Positions 22,363 to 31,688 of a stretch of 64,000 nt of DNA are shown here, in pieces. A model generated the notes under the pieces. That model was not told where the DNA came from. It made no database searches and saw nothing but the letters and a program-made list of their open reading frames with translations. Position 1 is the first letter of the stretch. Each line of letters opens with the position of its first letter. Source of the DNA: Candolleomyces eurysporus (lineage: Eukaryota; Basidiomycota; Agaricomycetes; Agaricales; Psathyrellaceae); assembly GCA_027579435.1 (NCBI GenBank), contig JANBPK010000935.1, positions 1 through 64,000 of the forward strand, written 5' to 3'. A program made the position numbers and the translations under genes.

Positions 22363-23521
22363 CCTGGAGAATCAGGTGACCCTTNNAGGATAATAAAATG
22401 GCAATTGGAANAACACGGCTTTTGTGATAGCGTTCACGAGAACTACAAGTAAAAGTCGGGGCGCTCCACTGTCAAATATATGTTTACTCACAGCCATTTT
22501 TGACCAACCGATACAACCCTTTCAGAATAGCAAGGACTTGTGCCCCGGAAAGCTGGACCGGCGGGTTTTGCGGTTTCCAAGGCTCAAGTCTGCACCCACC
22601 CAGCTATTCGGCCGGTCTCCACGACNTCGACAGGTCAATCTCTCTCGCAGTTCCGTCCATCCGAGCAACCATGATCTGATAACGACGAGCTACTCTAGAT
22701 ATGACGAGTCTCAAGCGTGAATGTCATACCGGTGGTAATTGAGGCATCCCAGCTTCCAAGATTTTGTTTGGAAAGAGCACCCCGAGAGCGGGTAGAACCT
22801 CGATGCCTGCGAATCTGGATTGAACAGCAAATTATTTCCAGAGATTGAGCCGTCACGAAAGCTGCTGGCAAGCTCCGTTCAATAGTGTTGTGGGTAGCTG
22901 ACCAGTGCAAAGCGCATTTATATCAGCAATCCTAATCCATACATGAGGAGCGAGAACGATTGAGCAGATGCAGATATGGGTATCGCAATTCGACGTGGTT
23001 GTTCGAGCGACCGTGCCACGAGCCGTGGGACCAGGAATCGGCACCCCCAATGATCCGAACAAGGAGCGTCGGCTTCGATGGGAGAAGTGTGACTCACAGC
23101 GCCCACCACGTGCACCCATCAACTGACGCGCCCCAAACAAATCACCGACTCGAGTCATTTTAGGTAACCCCGATGTGATGTCACGCGAGTTTGGTTGGCT
23201 CCTTCTGAGTTCCACCCGCCAAGTGAGGCCGTTGTGACTCAAACTGNTGCGGCTCCGCNATGTGTGTTNTTTTTTCAGAGAGGGTATAAAATGGTCAGGG
23301 NATTGTGTGTGTTTTGGTTTGGTTTTTCCTCCCCTCCCCTCCCCNCCCCGCTGTCGTGTTTGATTTTGTGGCTTGCAACTCGGGCGCCGCCCCCTTTGCC
23401 CTCAGGCTGCTGTTCGTTCGCCTCTTCGCCTGTTCCTCATCCGTTTTTCTCTGGCATGTTCGTGCTCGCTGAACACGTTTCCCACGAGCGATTGTGTAAT
23501 TGTGGCACGAACTCGCATTTT

Positions 23522-24085
23522 CAAGCCACTCTTCCTCTGCGATAACTCGTTTGACGTGCCGCGTCGGTCTACGGTCATGCAATGCAATCGAGCTCGTCGC
23601 ATTCTGCGAGTACTAGCTCAACCCCTGTGATTACTGGCCAGGTGAGTCANTTATCCTGTCCTCGNACTCNTATGACTCAATCANCTAATCTAGCCTATCT
23701 TTCAGAGAGCATGTTGAGNGCGNGTANTTGAAATTCATTGGAAATCAGNNAAGATGNATNATNTCTCCNGGGAGTNGTGCTCTAGGCANGTATATNCTTT
23801 CGTTAATAATANAGTNGCATAATCAACTGAGTTCCTTCTTCCAGATCGACCNGGGCCTGCGAGTTTGCTNGGAATTTNGGCAAGAGACTCATCCAAGCCA
23901 CTCTTCCTCTGCGATATTTAGCTCAATGTCCCGNCNCGGTTTACCGTGAAGATGAGGTGNAATAATCCCGCTCTTAAACTTNGGTTGNAGTTAGCTNAAT
24001 GCGTCTGATGACTNGTNANGTGAGTCAATTATCTTGTTCGCAATCATGACTCGATCANCTAAATACNCTNTCTTCCAGCCCGATT
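23522..24085. repeat. Diverged tandem duplication, about 372-379 bp offset
   Basis: The 21-base string AAGCCACTCTTCCTCTGCGAT occurs at 23523 and again at 23895. A second shared block, GTGAGTCA-N/A-TTATC-T followed by a similar ATGACTC-ATCANCTAA stretch, starts at about 23642 and 24020. Order and spacing are nearly the same in both, so one unit runs from about 23522 and its copy from about 23894. The copies have diverged and both are rich in N. Confidence 0.6.
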
Positions 24086-24420
24086 GCCATGCTGAGTACA
24101 TCCCACCAGCCCTCTTTTCATCCAATTTCTCCTGGCATTCGCAGGTCCTAGGTTCGGTTAGTGGTAAGNTGTCTGTCTCGCCTAATCCCAAATAGAGTAG
24201 AACTCTAATTTGACCGATTGTTCCTCAGAGATTGACATCGCCTATGGNTCGAATGTTGTGGATGNTCTTTTCTCTGACGGCCCTCTCGAGNTCAATNGTC
24301 TTCAAGACANCGCCATCGCCCGTCGAGTACCGGCGGACCTAGCTACAGTGATANAGCCGACNTCCGAACCTTTATTNTGCAACACTGATCNAACGCCTTC
24401 CAAGGATTTCTACTCCCTCC

Positions 24421-24822
24421 TTGCAGAATCTGGTCTTTAATAGGCCCAGACCTTCATCCCCAGATGAACTACACCTCATTGCCGACGCTGACGACTCAAA
24501 TGCGGACTNGCTCCACTCCTCGGATCTTGACGAAGGTCACAAACCCATTGGCATATGNTTTCAAGCTCCCGAAAGTCGNCATAACCCGTCCATCTACCAA
24601 ATTTTCAGGATGACTGTTGCGACTACATTCCTCATCCCNCGTCTACGAATCCGTGACTTCGTTACTAATGCACTTCCAACGGACCTTGACTTCAAATTTT
24701 TTGTCTCTCAGTCAGCAAGAAGACTAATCTTTGGCGCCTCGAGGTGTTCCCGANTGANGTCATCTNCTCTAGTAAGCGGAAGACNGAAAGAGACAAAGAT
24801 CCAAGAACCCCGGATGGGCTAA
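24421..24822 (+). CDS. Unidentified coding-like fragment
   Basis: An open stretch of about 130 codons with coding-like composition: an acidic part (DELHLIADADDSN, SSDLDEGHKPIG) followed by hydrophobic and basic parts (IFRMTVATTFLI, LRIRDFVTNALPTDLDFKFF). It contains several N characters and begins with a non-ATG codon, so it is at best an internal exon, possibly continuing from the frame at 24210-24440. I do not recognise it. It could equally be part of a decayed element. Confidence 0.2.
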   Translation: MQNLVFNRPRPSSPDELHLIADADDSNADXLHSSDLDEGHKPIGIXFQAPESXHNPSIYQIFRMTVATTFLIXRLRIRDFVTNALPTDLDFKFFVSQSARRLIFGASRCSRXXSSXLVSGRXKETKIQEPRMG

Positions 24823-26027
24823 TTCATCTCCTGGATTGTCGGCGCCACCGCTATTGGCTCTGGTTTTCTTTCTGTTCTGATCTTTGTTACCTTTGTGACT
24901 TTGTCTTGTTCCACCTATCCGACATCCATCTACCCGGTATGTTGAATTCTAGTGTCCCGACTCTCGCCGCTTTCCTCCATGATTTTTATCACGTTTCTTG
25001 TGCCTATTGGATGAATAGCTCTCATCTGATTCTCTCTCTCCATTTTGCGGCGGGCGTTCGACATTTGNTNNNCGGCGGTGGACAAACGTTTGGCCANATA
25101 CACACGCTGCTGCGGAATTTGAGCGTCTATCTGGATAACCCTATCGACCATCAGTCACCGTGCTTCTTACAAGGAGAACTCGGGAACTAACACGCCTGAA
25201 CGACGTGTTCATTCTTCTTTATCTCGCTGCGAGAATTGAAATGGAAGGGACACACGTTGCCGCTGCCTGCCAGACAAANCNTGCATGCAGCAGAGCGCCC
25301 ATAGCACCCATGACCAGATAACATTGGGCGGTTAAAGGGNAGTCGTNCCATGCTGGGGCTGCGGCACAGCTCCACAGTGATTATTCATNTCAGCGCTTGA
25401 AGGGTGATATCTCCAACTGAACATCCGTTCCTGGAACTCCTGNCTTTCCCCAAGTTGTCAACTGCGACACTCTCACTGCGGCGGTCGTAACCCGGATTAT
25501 ATTGGGNNATGAAACGCTGGGCTGTGCTGCGCGCCGACGCTGACACGCAAGGCTTCTCGTCGTTTCTTGCATGTTCTAACGACGAGAAGGTTCGCGTCTA
25601 TCGGCAGTATGAGCCAATCAGCAGATTTATAGACGCTCAGCTGGTGAGCTGCTGTGCCCCCTGTCCGTTGACCACGCAGCTCTCCGGCACGGGCACCGTG
25701 GAGTGGACCGTCGATAAGGCACGGGATAACGTCGGTCCTTTGGAGCAGAGTGGGAAAGCCAACTGCGGTCCGCCGATCTGCGATCGANCCCTGCGCCCTG
25801 CGGNCACCCACAAAAGGGATGGAGCGGACAGGGGGCGGGAGCGCCAAGCGTGCGGCGCTGTCAAATGGGCGCTGTTAGGGGGCAGTACGGGAGCGGGCTT
25901 GCTGGAAATGGCAGGCGTCGGTCAGGTGGCATGGGAACGAGGCTCAGGCACCGCGGGTGTCGGGGCTGATTGGTCAGCGGGGTGCATATGGCCGCGTCAT
26001 CTCGGTAGCGCACCGGAAAAAGGAAAA

Positions 26028-26033
26028 TGACTC
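26028..26033 (+). promoter_or_regulatory. Candidate Gcn4/CpcA response element upstream of the bZIP gene
   Basis: TGACTC, the core recognised by Gcn4-type bZIP factors, lies about 480 bases before the chosen bZIP ATG. Autoregulation through such sites is known for fungal CPC1/CpcA genes. A six-base match alone is weak evidence. Confidence 0.3.
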
Positions 26034-26224
26034 GAGAGTTGGCAGCGAGCAGAAATTGGGGAGAATTGGGGGGACATTTGGGCGTCGTAGGGACAGCTGT
26101 GCAGTGTATTCAGTCGTATTTTGCCAGGAATTAACAGCACTTTGCACCGGTTTGTACGAAATGGGCGCAGAGGGACGATTTCACAGCTCGATGATAAATC
26201 CGGAAAGGCGGTTCCGGAGTCTAA

Positions 26225-26257
26225 ATGCGGACATTGAATCCGCTGGGCTGTCCATAA
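26225..26257 (+). other. Candidate upstream ORF in the bZIP leader
   Basis: An ATG out of frame with the main coding sequence opens a 10-codon frame (MRTLNPLGCP, stop). Genes of the Gcn4/CpcA class are translationally controlled by short upstream ORFs, so it could be functional if transcription starts before it. The transcription start is unknown. Confidence 0.3.
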
Positions 26258-26511
26258 AGAGCTCCGAGTCAGAGAAAATGCGATTCCCAGTTCTTCCCTT
26301 CCCCACCACAGTCTCCCCGCTTGGCCATCGTTCCAAGCGTCCTCTGCACTCAGCAGTCTCTGAGCTCTTCCGTGAGTCCAAGTTCCCTGTTTCTGCCGCG
26401 TATTTGGCCTACGCCGCATCTGTCTCTGCGCTGCTTCAGACCACCGAGTCAAAGCCAGTTTTTCCTATATCTGTCATCTCGAGTCATCTGTCTTCCGACA
26501 CGACCCGCACA

Positions 26512-28065
26512 ATGCAGCGATTTTCGCCAAATACGTCGTCGGCAGGGCTGGCGTGGCTTCACCAGCCAGACTACGAGGGCGCCCATGATATCCCAGTGAT
26601 TGTGAAGTCGGAACTGACGTCGTCGCCTGATCATAGACTCCTCAGGCTACCGACCCCAGCGGTGCCTTCGACGCCCACATCCACTAGTTTCGCTCCCCGC
26701 GGCGCCATTCTACCCATAAACAGACCGAATACCACATCTACCGCTCGCCAAGATGTTCCGCTTGTGAATTCCTCGGCCTCGTCCACCCCGGCTATTCGTA
26801 CTTCTGGTCACCAGTCATCGCTTGAAACCCCAGTTTCGAGTTCTACTCCATCTTCCCACCATGTCGTAACCAACAACAACAAGCGTCTTCGGACCACCAA
26901 CCAGGTCTTTGCATCCAGTTCGGATCTAGCAGCACACTATGGCATCCCCCAGATTCTGCCCCCACCACCTATCGCATCAACTCATCGTACAGCACCAGCA
27001 CCATCACCAGCCTTGTTCGACTTCAACGCGCTGAAGAATCAATATCTTAACATGTTAGCAACTACCCCAGGCGACAATTCGACGTCCACATCAATGTCCG
27101 TCGGCCAAACAGCATCGCCCGCTCCCGCACCGGTTCCGACTGCGGGAGCCACGGCGCAGTCGAATAAGGAGTTCCAGGACCTTGTGGAATACTTTGGTAG
27201 GTTGGAGAAGTTCTCACCCATTGTCTCACTGACTCACATTGCTGTGTGCACAGCTTCTCCAGAGTTCAAAGACTCCTCGGCCATTCCTGATTTCGACATG
27301 AATCAATACCTCACCTCCCCACTTCCCGAGCTCCTCCACGACTTCGACTCGCCAGAGGAGACTCCGTTCCACGACTTCCTCACTACACCGGTCATCCCAT
27401 CTAATGACCACGACCTTGGTGGCGACTTCGATCTCAGCATGCCACTATTCGGTGGAGACTTTGAGCCCGTGGAGCAAGACAAGCAGCCTTCGGCAATGCA
27501 TGCCCTCGACATGGACGCCATGTTCACCATGTCCCCCGGAACCCCCATGCTCGACACCCCCTCCCTCCCCATGCACAACTCGCCTCACGTCCCAACGACC
27601 CAGCTTCCTTCGACAACACCCACGACCGCTTCCGGCTCTCGTCGTCGAAACGCGGCGACTGGTACTCGCAAAGGTATCACACCCGAGTCGCTCGTCTCCA
27701 TCGACGCTCCTACCCAGCCTCGCAAGTACGTAACCCCTTCTGCGACCTCCAGGAAGGAGTTGCCTGCCGTCTTTGCTCGTAAGCGGGCACGGTCGCAGGC
27801 TCTAGGCGATGAGGAGGACGAGCTCGAGGGCGATCAACAGGGTCCTGGCCCCAACGCCACTGAGCGCGAGCAGATTGAGTGGAAGCGTCGACAGAACACT
27901 CTGGCTGCCCGAAAGAGCCGGAAGAGGAAGCTTCAACATCAGCAGGATTTGGAGGACAACGTGAGGACGTTGACGAGGGAGCGAGAGGTTTGGAAGACTC
28001 GTGCTCTGACTTTCAGGCAACTGCTCGTCAGCCACGGGATTCCTTTCAACGAGTTCCAGGACTAA
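26512..28065 (+). CDS. Gcn4/CpcA-like bZIP transcription factor
   Basis: Two exons, 26512-27196 and 27254-28065, give about 498 aa. The C-terminus is a bZIP domain: basic region KRRQNTLAARKSRKRK (about residues 439-454) with the N-x7-R contact pattern, then heptad positions in the LEDNVRTLTREREVW stretch. This is the Gcn4/CpcA arrangement, with the domain at the extreme end. An acidic activation-type region lies mid-protein (PELLHDFDSPEETPFHDFL, FDLSMPLFGGDF), resembling the central acidic domain of Gcn4. The family drives amino acid biosynthesis genes under starvation. The intron is exactly 57 bases with no stop, so retention would insert 19 residues. The start is uncertain: the frame is open for 555 bases further upstream with in-frame ATGs at 26161, 26191 and 26278. 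I prefer 26512 because upstream coding content is poor. Confidence 0.85.
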   Translation: MQRFSPNTSSAGLAWLHQPDYEGAHDIPVIVKSELTSSPDHRLLRLPTPAVPSTPTSTSFAPRGAILPINRPNTTSTARQDVPLVNSSASSTPAIRTSGHQSSLETPVSSSTPSSHHVVTNNNKRLRTTNQVFASSSDLAAHYGIPQILPPPPIASTHRTAPAPSPALFDFNALKNQYLNMLATTPGDNSTSTSMSVGQTASPAPAPVPTAGATAQSNKEFQDLVEYFGRLEKFSPIVSLTHIAVCTASPEFKDSSAIPDFDMNQYLTSPLPELLHDFDSPEETPFHDFLTTPVIPSNDHDLGGDFDLSMPLFGGDFEPVEQDKQPSAMHALDMDAMFTMSPGTPMLDTPSLPMHNSPHVPTTQLPSTTPTTASGSRRRNAATGTRKGITPESLVSIDAPTQPRKYVTPSATSRKELPAVFARKRARSQALGDEEDELEGDQQGPGPNATEREQIEWKRRQNTLAARKSRKRKLQHQQDLEDNVRTLTREREVWKTRALTFRQLLVSHGIPFNEFQD

Positions 28066-29060
28066 AAGCTTTGTTCGTTTCTTATGTTCACGCAAAGGCA
28101 TGCATGATATCCTTTTCTTTATTGCTACATACTATGTTTTTCTTTGTCTCGTTTTCTTGTGGACTCTTTTGGGCGACGAGCACAGTTCATGTCGACCCAC
28201 AGTAGTTTCATTGCTCTCCCAATACGATCTCCGTTGTATTCTTAATCTCATCGAGTCTGTTCCCCCAGTCCCCAGTCCCCATTTCGTACCATATCTCTAC
28301 AGCATTGCTGTTCAACACACCATTGGAGCATCGGTGTATCACACCTTCCACCCCTCATCCCCCCCCTTCCCCCATCTCATGCATTTTGATCTATCCTTAT
28401 GTCTCGAGTCGCTTACAAGTTTCTGTCTATCACCTAGCTACGTACAAGTTGTTGTCATCGTCGATTCGTTGAACCTCCATTAGTTTACCGCATTCAATAT
28501 TACCCGGTTCAACGTACCTTGTTTTTGTGATATGAAAGTCAATCTCAATGAGAAGCTAAGGTGACGTCGTAGCTGGTCTTTTCTGGATCACCGACATTAT
28601 CTTGGGACAAAAGGGTTTAGGTATTTCAATGCTCGCTACTCCTTCCCTATCAGTGTGAAACTGCTGCCCATTCAGTGGAACATTCCCAATCTATGGCGAC
28701 GTCTGGGCTGTTCAAGAAGGAACCTTTCTCCACGTCGGCCGATTCAGGTGATGATCGGAGGGAAGCCCAGTCTGGCGTGATAGGATGGGGGATCTTAGTT
28801 TGTCGCTTTGATGTCTGTCGAATGGGCCTGAAACCTCTTTTTTGCCTCAAATTCTTTTCTTTCAATCTGGTTTGTCGTTGTTGGTTAGATTACCTCCGTC
28901 TTTGGTTTCTGCTGTATCTCTTTACCAACCCATTGGCGCCTCGGCGACTCAATACATATTAAATAGAACGATATTTATACTAATTGCCAACATAGTGCAG
29001 TAGAAATAGATAAGTCCGTACGCGTGTTACAAAATACGTTGCAAGAATGCCGGATAATCC
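28066..29060. other. 3' region of the bZIP gene and intergenic sequence
   Basis: T- and CT-rich sequence after the bZIP stop, consistent with a 3' UTR, then spacer up to the convergent DUF6535 gene. Frames of 95-127 codons are present but lack motifs, splice context or matching composition. Confidence 0.45.
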
Positions 29061-31688
29061 CTAAGATTGGGTTCCTTCTTCCCCTCCAGCCATTAACGAA
29101 GGAACTGTTCTCCAACACAAGCTAACCCATCGTTGCGTGTGCTTCGAGCTGGTCATCAGTGGGATCTTTCTTGCTTCATCCGCAGGAGAAGAGGCGGAAC
29201 CGGGCGTCGTCCTCTTCGCAATGGTACCCACGAGGGGAGTGAAGGAGTCGGAGTAATCGGAGTTTGTTTGGCTGATTTGCAAAGCGTAGAGAACGGCGCT
29301 GCTGAGCGTATCCCCGAGCCTTTGTGAGCCTTCGCCCTTTGCGATAAGCCGCTCCGCGCATTCGTTGACCTCATTGACAACTTGGACGACCTTCTCCGAT
29401 GGGAGAGGGAGGAACCAGTATTTGGCCAGGGGGCACGATACGAGAACGTATTCGGTGAAGGCAAAGGGTGTGCTGCCTTTGATACTTTGATAAACCACCT
29501 TGACAGTCTCAACCCGTAGATCTGGCGGTCGCGAAACGGACGTTCGATTAATAATAAATTAGGCGAAATAAACCTGGCATTATGATAAGGGCTCACCTTC
29601 GTGGATTAGATCTCGTGACTCTTGTTCACCGAAGCGGTATGCATGGGTAAAACTGTCCATTTGTTTTTGAAGAAGCGTCCACCACCTCGCCTTGTCGAGA
29701 GTATCGCCGCCTTTCTCTTTGGCAGTGCCGCCTTCGTTTGTGTCGAGGTCGTTTTTTTTNCTCCGAGGGGGCGGGAGGAGGGGGTTTACCGTCGTCGGTG
29801 GCGAGTGCAAAATCCTTCGCATACTGGTAGAGGATTCTTAGAACGAGTTCGAACCTATAATTCATGGTGAGCATTCTAAACTAGACATTCCTATCTGCCA
29901 GATAATCAAGGGTTGAAGCCAGCGTCAGGTTCTGACCCATCACGCAGCCCGGAGCATTCTTGGGGCTGGATGGGGTCTTCTCCAACATCTTCACGAGGTC
30001 CGAGTCGAGGCTCTTTTTGTCAAGAATCCCCTTGAGCATCAAGGCCCATTGATCGGGGTTCATATCTCCAATGCAGCGTATGAATGCACACAGTGCCTCA
30101 ACGTTGTGGAGATGTGTCCTAGGGACTGACGCGAGCTCCCAGGCTACGCCTTTATACCACCGGCCTGGCGGTGGTTGTGGGATTGGTGATTTAGCCGTTG
30201 GTTGTTGGGTCGGTGATTCAGCAGTTGGCTGTTGGGTCGGTGCTTCAGCAGTTGGTTGTTGGGTCGGTGATCCAGTGGTTGATTGTGGGGTTGGTGATTT
30301 AGCGGTTGGTCGTGGGCTGGTCGACTGTGCTGGTCCGGATGATCGAGATTTAGCAGGAGCTGGGGTGACATGCCGAACGTCATCCGCAAGCCAATCCTTT
30401 GATTTGAATCGATGGTCAAACTGTTGGACAATCTTCGACAACCACCCACTGAGCACGTCGCCGGCCTGGGTTGTCTCATCCGTCGTGTTCTCGGAACGAA
30501 CTTCGGGGTCTGGTTCTGTCTTGGGATGACGAAGCCTTGCCGCATGAAGGAGCCCTCGGCTTAGGGCTGAACCGATGAGGTTGAGGAGGGATGTGATCCC
30601 CAAAATCGCAGCAAGGAACCCCCGACGGGTCACCCAGGCTTGTGGAGACCTGTACGGACACATGGAATGATCTTCGTCCGTGTTGTCCCATTTCGCGTAA
30701 ACGGCGTGGAAAGCTGGAATGATGGACGTCGCGACCAGGATCAAAACCGTGATTCCAATGAGGCAGCATACGGGAATGGCGACGGTCTCGTTGGTGTTCA
30801 ATAGGAAAACGGCCACTCCAATGTAAAATAGAAAGAGAGAGGCCTGGAACACCAAAGGCAGCAGTCCAATAATCTCTGCCACCCACCAGTCTTCGAGACC
30901 CCGAAGACGAAAGTGGCGAATCGCAATAATGTACTTTAGGGAAACATCAGGCTCTCGTCCATATTGCTGGAGCCACTGCAAGCAGAGGATGCCCACAGAG
31001 ACAGCGGACAGACTGAGCATCAGACTAAGAAAGAAACACGCGTTGATGGCGACAGCAGAGCGGGATGGGGTGAACTGGGGTATCGGGTCGGGTACGAGCG
31101 GAGGGATGGATGTCCCCTGGCGAAGAATGCTGTCCAGCTGATTATGCATTCTCAGAAGGACCGTCGATGCTAGCTCCTGATGGTCCACGCTAAGAAGCTT
31201 GTACGATTCGATGATGAACGATGTGACTACAGCTGAGAATAGCGAGGCCTGCGTAATTGTTACTTTGGACGTCGGACGGCATAGGTTTAGAACACGTACA
31301 AAGATTAGGAGATTGTCGATCTCGCCCTTCCATGTGCTGCATACGTCTTTATCGTGGGCTCGACCTACGTTGACCAAGGCAGACCATGCTTCAGAGCTTG
31401 GGGCTGAGGTGTGATCACGTGGAGGTTCATGGAGGTAGGGATCGCCTGTCGCCAACCTAGGTGCCAGAGAACCGTCTTTCTCCTGTAGAGAAATTTAATT
31501 TTGGAGCGGCTCATAAGATCGATGAGGCTTACATTGCTGGAGTTTGATTGGGCATTGAAACTGGGCCCCTCACTGCTAGGCGGGTTGGGGTCGTTCAAAA
31601 ATTCGGGAGGAGGAGGGAGAGGCCCTGATACGGGGTCGTTGAAAGATTTGGGAGGAGAAGGGAGAGGCCCTGATACGAGTTCGGACAT
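29061..31688 (-). pseudogene. DUF6535 membrane protein (copy 2) with in-frame TAG
   Basis: Exons in coding order 31688-31533, 31482-31300, 31248-29597 and 29521-29061 follow the plan of copies 1 and 3, and the last exon is 461 bases exactly as in copy 3. The DUF6535 part is intact: EAWSALVNVGRAHDKDVC, LFSAVVTSFIIESYKLL and three membrane helices, the first around INACFFLSLMLSLSAVSVG. A Pro/Thr/Gln repeat follows (see 30184-30310). At 29881-29883 an in-frame TAG stands after DYLADRNV, where copy 3 reads DYLAENNAQFR with Gln (CAA). Beyond the stop the homology continues (FRMLTMNYRFELVLRILYQYA), and N at 29760 adds an extra base in an A run. If the TAG is real the product would lose its last 290 or so residues but keep all membrane segments. 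It may be a young pseudogene, a truncated functional protein or a sequence error. Confidence 0.75.
30184..30310 (-). repeat. 27-bp coding minisatellite in DUF6535 copy 2
   Basis: About four to five tandem copies of a 27-base unit encode nine-residue repeats of the form PTQQPTAES, giving a Pro/Thr/Gln-rich linker. Copies differ at a few bases. The other two DUF6535 genes lack it. Confidence 0.7.

Larger units (their letters stand above)
22363..25500. other. N-rich, poorly resolved region without a complete gene
   Basis: Dozens of isolated N characters occur here, far more than elsewhere. No complete gene could be assembled. A TATA-like TATAAA sits at about 23286, followed by an ATG at 23582 that opens 20 codons ending at a GTGAGT donor (MQSSSSHSASTS...), which could be a first exon. 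Frames at 24210-24440 and 24421-24822 (+) look codon-biased (for example PSSPDELHLIADADDSN) but match no family I know. The reverse strand at 22850-23160 contains short open pieces with splice-like joints, also unidentified. This may be a decayed or collapsed repeat region. Confidence 0.4.

Noticed and set aside
22850..23160. Reverse pieces (for example SIVLAPHVWIRIADI) as a second RTA1-like copy
   Set aside because: Only the short LAP part recalls the family; the remaining segments do not follow the RTA1 order.
28100..28483. Forward frame of 127 codons after the bZIP gene
   Set aside because: It lies in T-rich sequence directly after the stop codon and is best read as 3' UTR.
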